Source: Pseudarthrobacter sp. Fe7 | GTDB taxonomy: Bacteria; Actinomycetota; Actinomycetes; Actinomycetales; Micrococcaceae | Direction of reading: 5' to 3' | Assembly: GCA_024372495.1 (NCBI GenBank) | Contig: CP099977.1 | Location: forward strand, 1,426,001 to 1,490,000 | DNA: 64,000 nucleotides | In this document: one piece after another, positions 9,654 through 18,795 of the stretch | Numbering within the stretch: position 1 is the stretch's first letter | Layout of the letters: each line of letters begins with the position of its first letter | Position numbers and translations under genes: made by a program | Notes under the pieces: generated by a model | Told to the model about the DNA's origin: nothing | What the model saw: the letters and a program-made list of their open reading frames with translations, nothing else | Database searches by the model: none

Positions 9654-10607
9654 TTAGAAGTAGTGCGGGAAGCGTGACCAGTCGGGGTCGCGTTTCTGGA
9701 GGAAGGCCTCCTTGCCCTCCACAGCCTCGTCCGTCATGTATGCCAGCCGGGTGGCCTCGCCGGCGAACACCTGCTGGCCGGCCAGGCCGTCGTCGGCCAG
9801 GTTGAACGCGAACTTCAGCATGCGGATGGCCTGCGGGGACTGCCGGGCGATGTCCGCGGCGTACTCCAGCGCCACTTCCTCCAGTCGTTCGTGGTCCACG
9901 GCCTCGTTGACGGCGCCCAGGCGAACCATGTCTTCGGCGGAATATTCACGCGCCAGGAAGAAGATCTCGCGGGCCGTCTTCTGGCCCACCTGCCGGGCCA
10001 GGAGTGCGGAGCCGTAGCCGGCGTCGAAGCTTCCCACCGTGGCATCCGTCTGTTTGAACTTTCCGTGCTGCCGGGACGCGATGGTGAGGTCCGAGACCAC
10101 GTGCAGTGAGTGCCCGCCGCCGGCCGCCCAGCCGTTGACGACGGCGATGACCACCTTGGGCATGGTGCGCATGAGCCGCTGGACTTCCAGGATGTGCAGC
10201 CTGCCGGCCCGGGCGGGGTCGATCGTTTCCTGGGTCTCGCCGTCGGCATAACGGTAGCCGTCCCGGCCCCGGATCCGCTGATCGCCGCCGGAGCAGAAGG
10301 AATGGCCGCCGTCCTTGGGGGACGGGCCGTTGCCGGTGAGCAAAACGGTGGCGACGTCCGGCGTCATCCGGGCGTGGTCCATGGCGCGGTAGAGCTCATC
10401 CACCGTGCCCGGCCGGAACGCATTGCGGACCTCGGGGCGGTTGAATGCGATACGGACCGTGGGCAGGTCGCGTACCCAGCCGCCGCCGGCATCCCGCTCC
10501 ACCTGGCGGTGGTAGGTCATGTCCTGGAAGTCCTCGAAGCCGGAGACCACCCGCCAGCGCGTGGGATCGAAGACGTCGGACACCGGGGCGGGGATCTGGT
10601 TGCTCAC
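9654..10607 (-). CDS. menB: 1,4-dihydroxy-2-naphthoyl-CoA synthase
   Basis: A crotonase-fold enzyme, 317 aa with GTG start, that closes the second ring of naphthoate from o-succinylbenzoyl-CoA. Typical MenB features are visible: FCSGGDQRIRGRDGY near residue 105, the oxyanion-hole region VVNGWAAGGGHSLHVV near 155, SFDAGYGSALLARQVG near 190, and the invariant end DPDWSRFPHYF. Together with menE and menA it makes most of the late menaquinone pathway; menaquinone feeds the respiratory chain that ends in the ctaC/ctaD oxidase found later in this window. Confidence 0.95.
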   Translation of the reverse strand: MSNQIPAPVSDVFDPTRWRVVSGFEDFQDMTYHRQVERDAGGGWVRDLPTVRIAFNRPEVRNAFRPGTVDELYRAMDHARMTPDVATVLLTGNGPSPKDGGHSFCSGGDQRIRGRDGYRYADGETQETIDPARAGRLHILEVQRLMRTMPKVVIAVVNGWAAGGGHSLHVVSDLTIASRQHGKFKQTDATVGSFDAGYGSALLARQVGQKTAREIFFLAREYSAEDMVRLGAVNEAVDHERLEEVALEYAADIARQSPQAIRMLKFAFNLADDGLAGQQVFAGEATRLAYMTDEAVEGKEAFLQKRDPDWSRFPHYF

Positions 10608-10629
10608 CGTCCAAGTCTAGTAATCGTGC

Positions 10630-11069
10630 TTAGCTGATGCAGAACTCGTTGCCCTCGGGGTCCGCCATGGTGTGCCAGGAATGCGGTCCCTGCCGCGCAG
10701 ACCAGAGGAAGGAAGCCCCCGTGCCTCGAGTTCGTGCCGCACCTCATCCTTGTCCCGGCCGTCCAGCCTGACGTCCCAGTGCACCCGGTTCTTCACCGTC
10801 TTCCCCTCGGGCGCCGTCTGGAACAGGATGCGCCGCTCGGGATCCGGCGACCCTATCTCCTCCGGCGGGCGGATGGCGGCGCCGTCCTTCCACACCAGGT
10901 TGCCGCGGTGCGTCGTGGTCTGGTGCTCCGTGGCAAAGCCCTGTTCGATCATGGAGCGGATGAAGCCTTCGTCCTGCGGTTCCACCGTCCACTGCAGGGT
11001 TTCGGCCCACCAGTCGGCGAGCTCATGCGGGCTGGCGGAATCGACCACGATCTGGATGTTCAGTCCCAT
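10630..11069 (-). CDS. VOC (glyoxalase/bleomycin-resistance) family protein
   Basis: Repaired, 146 aa of the vicinal oxygen chelate fold: LNIQIVVDSASPHELADWWAETL at the start in the first beta-alpha module, VHWDVRLDGRDKDEV in the second, and the typical end HTMADPEGNEFCIS. The frame breaks at 10716-10720, where the C run (plus strand) is five instead of six; without repair the C-terminus is unrelated sequence. Substrate cannot be told. It sits alone between menB and a membrane protease on the same strand. Confidence 0.75.
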
Positions 11070-11125
11070 CCGTCCACCGTAAAGGCGGGCGGGGCGTTGC
11101 GGAAGGTGCCGGGGAACGGGACCGC

Positions 11126-11887
11126 CTACGCCTGCACGTTCTGCATGTGTTCGAAGAGTTCCGGCGGGATGGCGTAGACCAGGATCACGGCCAGCAGGTT
11201 TTTGGCGGCGTGGACGAAATAGGAGAACATGACATTCTTTCCGGTCCACATATAGACGAACACCAGCGTGGCACCCATTGCCAGGTAGGGGAGCAGCGCC
11301 GTAAGGGTGAGGGCCTCCTGCCCCACGATGTGCAGTGCCGCGAAAAGCGCCACGGACAGGGCGCAGCAGATCCAGATGTTCACCCGCCGGCTCAGCTTGC
11401 CGATCAGCAGGTGGCGGAAGATGTATTCCTCCACGAACGGGCCCACCACCACCAGCAGCGGGACCATAAGCCATGCAGGGACCTGCTGCATCAGCGCCTG
11501 CAGCCCGGCCTGGTTGGCGGAGGTTTCCACCTGCCCGTTCACTGCCACCACCACCGCGGTGAGGATCATCATCGCGATGACTGCTGCCGGCACCATCAGC
11601 AGCGTGAACCAGGGCCGTGTCGCCAGGACTTTGAGGTCCCTGGCCACCACTTTCCGGGAGGCCAGCAGCGCCAGTATTCCCACTGAGGCATAGAACAGCA
11701 GGTTCACCGCGTAGGAGGCTGCTGCCGGGGATGGAGCCAGCTGCCGCAGCAGTGGCGCCAGCACGTCCCCGGCCACCGCGAAGAATCCGGCAATGGCGAC
11801 ATAGAGGCCCAGGGTGGCCAGGTCCATCGGGGAGAACCGGTACAGCTGGGGCTGCGGAGCGGGCGGTAAGCGGTGGGCTGTGGCCAT
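11126..11887 (-). CDS. CPBP-family intramembrane metalloprotease (Abi/RCE1-like)
   Basis: A 253-aa polytopic membrane protein. The family signature EEYIFRHLLI lies near residue 160, a second conserved motif ALFAALHIVG near 190, and a third with Asn near the end (FVHAAKNLLAV). These supply the Glu, Arg, His and Asn residues of the CAAX-prenyl-protease/bacteriocin-processing fold. Seven to eight hydrophobic segments are visible. In bacteria these proteins may process membrane peptides or act in self-protection; the substrate here is unknown. Confidence 0.85.
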   Translation of the reverse strand: MATAHRLPPAPQPQLYRFSPMDLATLGLYVAIAGFFAVAGDVLAPLLRQLAPSPAAASYAVNLLFYASVGILALLASRKVVARDLKVLATRPWFTLLMVPAAVIAMMILTAVVVAVNGQVETSANQAGLQALMQQVPAWLMVPLLVVVGPFVEEYIFRHLLIGKLSRRVNIWICCALSVALFAALHIVGQEALTLTALLPYLAMGATLVFVYMWTGKNVMFSYFVHAAKNLLAVILVYAIPPELFEHMQNVQA

Positions 11888-12094
11888 GACTCCAGCCTAT
11901 CGCCGGCGTCCGTGTGTAGCGCGCGTCACGCACCACTCCGGGCGGTCTTGTAAGATGGTCGGGTCGCGTGAAGCTTCGGCAGTTCGACCGATCCACCCTC
12001 ACATGTGCTGGTCCCCAGGCCTAAAGGCCGAATTTTGTGAGCTCGATCATACGAAGTCCGGATGCGGCCAACCCCCAACCCACAAGGAACAGTT

Positions 12095-13557
12095 GTGCCT
12101 CAAAGTACCCCCACAGACCTAAAGAACAGCACGGCGCCATCCTCCGCCGTCGACCCATCCCTCAGCGCCGAGGGCTACAGCAAGACCTTGGGCCGCCGCC
12201 ACGTCACCATGATCGCCATGGGCGGCGCCATCGGCGTAGGCCTCTTCATGGGCGCCGGCGGCCGCCTGGCATCCACCGGCCCGGCCCTGATCTTCTCCTA
12301 CGCCATTGCCGGCGTCATCGCCTACCTCCTCATGCGGGCCCTGGGTGAACTCATCATGTACCGCCAGACCTCCGGCTCCCTGGTGAGCTACTCCGGTGAG
12401 ATGTTCGGCCAAAAGGGCGCCTACCTGTCCGGCTGGATGTACTTCATCAACTGGGGCATGACCGGCATCGCGGAGCTCATCGCCATCGGCCTGTACTTCC
12501 AGTTCTTCTTCCCCAACGTCCCCGTGGAAGCCTCTGCCATCGCCGCCCTGGCGCTCCTGGTGGCCGTCAACCTGTTGAGCGTCAAAGCGTTCGGCGAGTT
12601 CGAATTCTGGGCCTCCTGCCTCAAGGTCGGTGCAATCGTCATCTTCCTGGTCGTGGGCACCTTCATGGTGGTCACCAACGCCAAGGTGGGCGACGGGCAC
12701 GCATCCGTATCGAACCTCTTCGCGGCCGAGGGCGGCATGTTCCCCAAGGGCGCCCTGGTGATGGTCCTGGTCCTGAATGCCGTCATCTTCGCCTACAACG
12801 GGATCGAGCTGGTGGGCGTCACTGCCGGCGAGATGCAAAAGCCGGAACGCGAAGTGCCCAAGGCGATCCGCGCCGTCGTGCTGCGCATCGTGGTGTTCTA
12901 CGTGGGGTCCGTCCTGCTGCTGGCCATGCTGCTGCCGTCCAACCAGTACAAGGCCGGTACGTCGCCGTTCGTGACCGTCTTCGGCCAGATGGGCCTGGGC
13001 TGGGTGGGCGACGTGATGAACATGATCGTCATCACCGCCGCCCTCTCCTCCTGCAACTCCGGCCTGTACTCCATCGGCCGGGTCTTCCGCACCATGGCCA
13101 ACAACGGACACGCACCGCAGTGGCTCACCAAAATGTCCAAGCGGCACGTCCCGTATGCGGCCATCCTGGCCATCGCCGCGTTCTACCTCGTGGGCATCCT
13201 GCTGAACATCTGGCTTGGCGGCTCGCATGCGTTCGACCTTGCTCTCAACAGCGCCTCCATCGGCGTGATCTTCTGCTGGGGCTCCATCTTCGCCAGCCAG
13301 ATCATGCTGAGGCGCCGCAAGGGCGTCACCTCCACCCTGCCCATGCCCGGTTCGCCGTGGACCAGGCTGGGCAGGCCTGTTGGGCCTGCTTGCCATCACC
13401 GTGCTGATCGGCTTCGATACCATGACCAGCAAGGACGGCGAAGTGTTCTACCTCGGCCTCTGGACCCTGGCTACCATTCCGTTCTTCGCCGTGGTCCTGT
13501 GGCTGGGCTGGCAGAAGGTCAAGACCAACCAGCCCAAGAGCGAGGCTCTTCAGCTAG
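12095..13557 (+). CDS. APC-family amino-acid permease
   Basis: Repaired, 486 aa with twelve predicted membrane helices. The family signature near the start is GGAIGVGLFMGAGGRLASTGP, with the amino-acid contact region YNGIELVGVTAGEMQKPERE near residue 255. It most resembles the AnsP/CycA/GabP group (asparagine, D-Ala/D-Ser/Gly or aromatic substrates); which one cannot be decided. I prefer the GTG at 12095, which follows AAGGA, over the ATG at 12062. Two AGCT sites are misread: AGGCT at 13364-13368 inside the last helices and AGGCT at 13543-13547 just before the end. After repair the protein ends SELFS with TAG at 13555-13557, 31 bases before a terminator hairpin. Confidence 0.87.
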
Positions 13558-13587
13558 CGCTTTTCAGCGGCGTACCAAGCAACGCAC

Positions 13588-13624
13588 GACGGCGGGCAGC
13601 CACTTTGGTGGGCTGCCCGCCGTC
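13588..13624. terminator. Rho-independent terminator hairpin
   Basis: A perfect 14-bp stem (GACGGCGGGCAGCC paired with GGCTGCCCGCCGTC) around a 9-base loop, followed by GGTGTTT. It lies between the end of the permease and the end of the dienelactone-hydrolase gene on the other strand, so it may stop transcription from both sides. Confidence 0.8.
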
Positions 13625-13651
13625 GGTGTTTCCCCGGGAAGTCCGGAGGGC

Positions 13652-14389
13652 TTAGGCCCTCAAGTACCTGGCAAAGTGGTCCTCGACGCGACGCCAGGCC
13701 TCCGGCGCCGACTCCGGGTCCGGTCCCACGCCCATGACCCGCATGAGTGGCCGGAGGAGTGCGGGGCCCAGCTCTTCATCGTTGAGGAAGCTGTGGCCGG
13801 CGCCTGGAAATTCCTTTACGCTGTGCTCGATGCCCAGCTGGTCCAGGGCCGATTCGAGCCGCGCCGCCGCTCCTTTCAGGGACCTGTCGGCGCCGCCGTA
13901 GTTGGCCACGATAGGGCATGCGCCGCGCAGCGCTTCAACGAGGTCCTGCTGCTGTTTTCCCGGGAGCCTGCCGTAGTTGACCGAGGCGGCGTCGAACCCG
14001 TCCCGGGCCACCAGCAGCGCGAATCCGCCGCCCATGCAGAAGCCGATCACCCCGGTCCTGCCGTTGCCCAGTTCCGATTCCGCAAGCCATGTGCGGGCAG
14101 TGGCGATGTCGGTAAAGGGCCGGCCGGTGCGGGCCGCCATGGCACGCATGGTTCCCACCAGGCAGCGCCGCGGGCCGCCGTCGCTGTACAGGTCCAGCGC
14201 CAGGGTGAGGTAGCCGGCCCGGGCCAGCCGGTCGGCGTGCCGGCGGGTCTGGTCATCGAGGCCGAACGCTTCATGGATCATGACGACGCCGGGGAAAGGG
14301 CCCTGTCCATCCGGTACGGCAAGGTAGCCGCGCAAGGAGGGGGATCCGCCGGCAGCGGTGCTTTCGGCGCTGAGGTCCACGTTGGTCAT
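13652..14389 (-). CDS. Dienelactone hydrolase family protein
   Basis: A 245-aa alpha/beta hydrolase of the carboxymethylenebutenolidase type. The nucleophile elbow is GFCMGGGFA near residue 118 with Cys as nucleophile, as in true dienelactone hydrolases; Asp in YGGADRS and His in PGAGHSF complete the triad. The start VVMIHEAFGLDDQTRRHADR is the oxyanion region. The gene is intact. Its role may be in aromatic degradation or general ester hydrolysis; no pathway genes lie beside it. Confidence 0.87.
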   Translation of the reverse strand: MTNVDLSAESTAAGGSPSLRGYLAVPDGQGPFPGVVMIHEAFGLDDQTRRHADRLARAGYLTLALDLYSDGGPRRCLVGTMRAMAARTGRPFTDIATARTWLAESELGNGRTGVIGFCMGGGFALLVARDGFDAASVNYGRLPGKQQQDLVEALRGACPIVANYGGADRSLKGAAARLESALDQLGIEHSVKEFPGAGHSFLNDEELGPALLRPLMRVMGVGPDPESAPEAWRRVEDHFARYLRA

Positions 14390-14502
14390 GGCCCTAGGCT
14401 AACCGGCCGTCCCGGGGATTGCGCGCCTTTTCAGTTCCGCGGGATTGCGATGGCGGAAGGTTGGGGTGGTGCCCGCTGCGTGGCGGGGGCAGACTGGGGC
14501 CT

Positions 14503-15574
14503 GTGAACGAACCGTGGGTGCTGCATGTGGACCTTGACCAGTTCATTGCTGCCGTCGAGGTGCTCCGCCGCCCTGAGCTGGCGGGCAAACCGGTGATCGT
14601 GGGCGGCCGCGGCGACCCCACGGAGCGGGCAGTCGTGTCCACGGCGTCCTACGAAGCCCGGGCCTACGGGGTCGGTTCCGGAATGCCGCTGCGCATCGCG
14701 GCGCGGAAAGTGCCGGACGCGGTCATCCTGCCGGTGGACCACGAGGCCTACCTCGAGGCGTCTGCGAAGGTTATGGAGGTACTGCGGTCACAGCCGGGAA
14801 CCACAGTCCAGGTGCTCGGCTGGGATGAGGCGTTTGTTGGCATCGAGTCAGCGGATCCGGAGGCCTGTGCCCGGCACCTCCAGGAGGCCGTCCTGGCGGA
14901 AACGCAGCCTGCACTGCAGCATCGGCATCGGCGACACCCTGGTCCGCGCCAAGGTTGCCACCACGTTCGGCAAACCCGCCGGCGTCTTCCGCCTCACCCA
15001 GGGCAATTGGCTCGAAGTCATGGGGAGCAGGCCAACCATGGACCTGTGGGGTGTGGGAACCAAGGTGTCCCGCCGCCTTGCCACCCTGGGCATCAAGACC
15101 GTGGCGGAGGCTCGCGGCCGCAGACCCCGGCGGCCTGGTTCCCGAGTTCGGTCCAAAAATGGGGCCCTGGTACGCGCAGCTGGGACGGGGGACGGTTCCC
15201 GGGTGGTCGATGACACGCCCTGGGTAGCCCGCGGACACAGCCGGGAGACCACCTTCCAACGCGACCTGACGGACGGCGCACAAATTGTCGACGCCGTCCG
15301 GGAGCTGGCGGGGCACGTCCTGGAGGATGTCGCGGCCGAGGGCAGGCCGGTGATCGGACTGACCCTGAAGGTGCGCTACGCCCCGTTCACAACCAGGACG
15401 TATGCGCGGAAAATGCCCGAAACGTCGGATCCGGCAGAAGTGCTGGCCCGGGCCCTTGACCTCGTGGCGAAGATCGAGCCGGATCGGCCCATCCGGCTCC
15501 TGGGGTTGCGGGCCGAGATGACCATGCCCCAGGATTCGCGGGAGGGCCACACACCCACCCGCAGCGGCTGGTAG
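14503..15574 (+). CDS. dinB: DNA polymerase IV (Y-family)
   Basis: Repaired, 356 aa with GTG start. The catalytic palm begins WVLHVDLDQFIAAVEV, followed by VSTASYEARAYGVGSGMP and the second acidic site LGWDEAFVGIE (the usual S-x-D-E is W-D-E here). The helix-hairpin-helix region is DLWGVGTKVSRRLATLGI and the little finger starts near SRETTFQRDL. Three frameshifts interrupt it: AGCCT at 14906-14910, AGGCT at 15108-15112, and a G run at 15187-15191 one base short. After all three repairs the frame runs to TAG at 15574. It does translesion synthesis; the replaced Ser/Cys beside the catalytic Asp-Glu is worth noting. Confidence 0.87.
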
Positions 15575-15587
15575 GGGTGGGCAGCGA

Positions 15588-15620
15588 AACGGCGGCGGAT
15601 CCACTGGATCCACCGCCGTT
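15588..15620. terminator. Bidirectional terminator hairpin
   Basis: An almost perfect inverted repeat, AACGGCGGCGGATCCA against TGGATCCACCGCCGTT with one unpaired base on each side, between the converging dinB and csbD genes. Confidence 0.7.
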
Positions 15621-15664
15621 GAGCTGATACAGCACGCCGTTCGCTGCGGCTGCACCAGCATGGA

Positions 15665-15841
15665 CTAGTTGCGCTTGAATTCGTCCTTGACGCTCTCGCC
15701 CACCTTCTTGGCATCTGCCTTGACCTGGTCGGCCTGGCCTTCTGCCTTCAGGCGGTCGTTGTTGGTTGCGTTGCCTGCGGCTTCCTTGGCCTTGCCGCCA
15801 AGGCCTTCTGCCGCGTTACTGATCTTGTCTCCGAGGCCCAT
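15665..15841 (-). CDS. CsbD-family stress protein
   Basis: A 58-aa, Lys/Ala/Gly-rich hydrophilic protein: GLGDKISNAAEGLGGKAKEA, then NNDRLKAEGQADQVKADAKK. This is the CsbD repeat found in general-stress-induced proteins. The ATG at 15841 follows AAAGGAG at good distance. Longer upstream starts lack a ribosome site. Function is unknown beyond stress association. Confidence 0.85.
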   Translation of the reverse strand: MGLGDKISNAAEGLGGKAKEAAGNATNNDRLKAEGQADQVKADAKKVGESVKDEFKRN

Positions 15842-15969
15842 GATTCCGGCTCCTTTCGTTTCCATCGATCAACCGTGCCCTTTCACGATAAGCAAAGCTT
15901 GCTTACTATTTCAAGTCCCCGAGAACGGCATGCTGTTTCTTGCCAGGCCCCACGGCTAGGCTCGGGATC

Positions 15970-16633
15970 ATGGACAAACTGCGTGGCAAGCGGCCGGCCG
16001 AAGTAGCACCGCCCAGGCTCTCCCCGGTGGAGCCTGCCGGACCTTGAAGACCTGCCGGACCTGGCCCCCCAGCGTGGTGACAGGCATGAAAACGCCCGCT
16101 TCAGCCGGCTCGCTGCGGACGGACTCGAGCTTGGAGGTGCCGTCTTTGCCGAATGCCGGTTCGACGGCGCTTCCTTCAACGAGGCCCAGCTCCGGGGCGC
16201 CTCATTCCGCGACTGCATCCTGGCGGAGCTGTATGCCCCCGTGTTCCGGGGTGCCCGCAGTACCTGGCGCGAGGTTGAGTTCCGAAATCCCCGCCTTGGC
16301 TCCGCCGAACTGTACGAAAGCGGCTGGCAGTCCGTCAGGATCGACGGCGGCAAGGTGGACTTCCTGAATCTCCGCGGCGCCAAGCTTTCCGACGTACTGA
16401 TCAGCGGCTGCATCATCAACGAACTGGACCTAGGAGCGGCCGGCGCAAGCCGCGTGCGGCTGGAAGACTGCACGGTTGGATCGCTGGACCTCACCGGCGC
16501 CAAGTTGCAGGACTTCGACCTTCGGGGAACGGAATTCCGGAAAATCAGCGGCCTGGACAGCCTCTCCGGCCTGGTCATTGATGACTACCAGGGGGCCTCC
16601 TGGCACCCCTGGTTGCCGCGCACCTTGGGGTGA
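15970..16633 (+). CDS. Pentapeptide-repeat protein
   Basis: Repaired, 220 aa. From residue 50 on, A(D/N)Lxx-type repeats are visible: [33 protein letters not shown], then [16 protein letters not shown] and [18 protein letters not shown]. Such repeats form a right-handed beta-helix. The frame breaks at 16031-16035 (GAGCTG read as GAGCCTG). Some members mimic DNA and protect gyrase from quinolones; this one shows no feature that would assign that role. It is preceded by a divergent csbD gene. Confidence 0.83.
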
Positions 16634-16677
16634 AGGTGAGGTAACCGGATGCGCATCAACAGCCTTGCCTGTACCAT

Positions 16678-16699
16678 TTACAGAACGAACGGTCGGTAA
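16678..16699. promoter_or_regulatory. PaaR-type TetR operator, copy 1 (thiolase promoter)
   Basis: TTACAGAACG-AA-CGGTCGGTAA, a 22-bp imperfect palindrome with conserved TTAC and GTAA ends. It lies 65 bp upstream of the thiolase start and shares its pattern with three other sites in this window (25435, about 29304, 31252), all at phenylacetate-gene promoters. Confidence 0.7.
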
Positions 16700-16763
16700 G
16701 TGGAGGATTCCGCTGTGCCGGCCGCCCGATGACAGTGCTGTTTATCGCGTGAAGGGTGTTTCC

Positions 16764-17989
16764 ATGGCTGCAACTGCAGGTCCGCAGGCTTTCCTTGTTG
16801 GCGGCGTACGAACGCCCGTAGGCAGGTACGGGGGCGCGTTGTCCTCCGTGCGGCCGGACGATCTTGCGGCCCTGGTGGTCCGCGAGGCCGTGGAACGTGC
16901 CGGCCTGGACCCGGAAAGCATTGACGAGGTGATCCTGGGCAACGCGAACGGCGCGGGGAGGAAAACCGGAACGTAGCCCGGATGGCCACCCTGCTGGCAG
17001 GGCTGCCGCTCCACATTCCCGGAATTACGGTCAACCGCCTCTGCGCCTCCGGCCTCAGCGCCATCATCCAGGCCAGCCACATGATCAAGTCCGGCGCCGC
17101 GGACATCGTCATCGCCGGTGGCGTGGAGTCAATGAGCCGCGCTCCCTGGGTGCAGGAAAAGCCCACCAGCGCGTTCGCCAAGCCAGGCCAGATCTTCGAC
17201 ACCTCCATCGGCTGGCGTTTCACCAACCCCCACTTCCAGCATGGCGGGCTGTCCCGGGACGGAAAGATGACGTACTCCATGCCGGAAACGGCGGAGGAGG
17301 TGGCCCGGGTGGATGGCATCTCCCGCGAGGACGCCGACGCATTCGCCGTCCGTTCCCACCAACTCGCCCTGGACGCCATCGAGGCCGGCCGCTTCCAGGA
17401 CGAGATCGTGCCCGTCACGGTCAAGACCCGCAAGTCGGAGACCGTGGTGGACACTGACGAAGGCCCCCGCCCAGGCACCAGCCTGGACGTCCTTGCCAAG
17501 CTGAAGCCGGTGGCACACGGCGGCTCCGTGGTCACCGCCGGCAATTCCTCGTCCCTGAACGACGGCGCCTCTGCCATCATCATTGCCTCGGAGGCGGCCA
17601 TTGAACGGCTGGGCATCATACCCCGGGCCCGCATCATCGATGGTGCCTCTGCCGGTTGCGAACCCGAGATCATGGGCATTGGCCCGGTCCCCGCAACCCA
17701 GAAAGTGCTCAAGCGAAGCGGCCTGAGCGTCGGTGACCTGTCCGCCGTCGAACTTAATGAAGCCTTTGCCACGCAGTCCCTTGCCTGCATCCGCCGGCTG
17801 GGACTGGAGCCGGAAATCGTGAACCGCGACGGCGGCGCCATCGCCCTGGGGCACCCGCTCGGTTCCAGCGGATCGCGGATCGCCATCACCCTGCTGGGCC
17901 GGATGGAACGGGAGGACGCCAAATTCGGCCTTGCCACCATGTGCGTCGGCGTCGGCCAGGGCACCGCCATGCTGCTGGAGAAGATCTGA
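16764..17989 (+). CDS. Acetyl-CoA acetyltransferase / 3-oxoadipyl-CoA thiolase
   Basis: Repaired, 408 aa of the thiolase superfamily. The acyl-binding Cys lies in [11 protein letters not shown], the two other catalytic motifs are [12 protein letters not shown] and [11 protein letters not shown] near the C-terminus, with NEAFA before them. The start [15 protein letters not shown] is typical. The frame breaks at 16955-16958, where a G run of four should be five ([12 protein letters not shown] after repair). GTG at 16749 is an alternative start. It forms an operon with the next two genes (ATGA overlap, then 3 bp). In that context the last step of phenylacetate degradation, the PaaJ reaction splitting 3-oxoadipyl-CoA, is the best guess. 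Confidence 0.85.
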
Positions 17990-18792
17990 TGACGGCCGCG
18001 GCGGACCTCGCGCCAGAAAACTTCTCCGCGCTCCTCGTGGAGGAGCGGGAGGACCGGGTAGTGGTGCTGCTCAACCGGCCCCAGGTGAAGAATGCGATCG
18101 ACCAGCAGATGGTGGACGAACTCCACACGGTCTGCGCAGCCCTCGAACAGAACCCCAAGGTGCTGATCATCGCCGGCGTCGACGGCGTCTTCGCCTCCGG
18201 CGCCGACATCGCCCAACTGCGTGGGCGCCGGCGGGACGATGCCCTGCAGGGCATCAACTCCACCATCTTCGTCCGGATTGCCAAGCTGCCCATGCCGGTC
18301 ATCGCGGCACTGGATGGCTACTGCCTGGGCGGCGGCGCGGAGCCTGGCCTACGCAGCCGATTTCCGGATCGGCACCCCCAACGTGCGGATCGGCAACCCG
18401 GAGACAGGGCTGGGTATCCTGGCGGCGGCCGGTGCCGCGGCGGCTTAGGGAGCTTGTGGGTGAGCCGCTGGCCAAGCAGATCCTGCTGGCCGGACTGGTC
18501 CTTGGCGCTGACGAAGCCAGGGCCGCAAACCTCATCACCGAGATCCACGACCCCGCCGAGCCTGCTGGACGCCGCCCACAGCCTTGCGAACCGGATCGGC
18601 CGGCAGGACCCGCTGGCCGTCCGCATCACCAAGTCCGTCTTCCACGCCCCGGCAGAAGCGCATCCGCTGATCGACCAGGCGGCCCAAGGCATCCTGTTCG
18701 AGTCGCAGGCCAAATTCGACCGGATGCAGGCGTTCCTGGACCGCAACGCAGCAAAGAAAGCACACTCCGCCAACCCCGCCGACGGAAAGTAA
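17989..18792 (+). CDS. Enoyl-CoA hydratase/isomerase (PaaF/PaaG-like)
   Basis: Repaired, 266 aa of the crotonase family. Visible parts are VVLLNRPQVKNAIDQQMVDE, the first oxyanion motif FASGADIAQL, the second DGYCLGGGAELAYAADFRIG, and the C-terminal helix region ILFESQAKFDRM. Three frame changes occur: AGCCT at 18341-18345, a third of different type near 18438-18447 (one base too many or two too few), and AGCCT at 18559-18563; they restore the original frame by the end. It overlaps the thiolase gene by one base (TGATG) and is followed by the dehydrogenase, so hydration or isomerisation of a dehydroadipyl-CoA intermediate fits. Confidence 0.8.
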   Translation: MTAAADLAPENFSALLVEEREDRVVVLLNRPQVKNAIDQQMVDELHTVCAALEQNPKVLIIAGVDGVFASGADIAQLRGRRRDDALQGINSTIFVRIAKLPMPVIAALDGYCLGGGAEPGLRSRFPDRHPQRADRQPGDRAGYPGGGRCRGGLGSLWVSRWPSRSCWPDWSLALTKPGPQTSSPRSTTPPSLLDAAHSLANRIGRQDPLAVRITKSVFHAPAEAHPLIDQAAQGILFESQAKFDRMQAFLDRNAAKKAHSANPADGK

Positions 18793-18795
18793 ACC

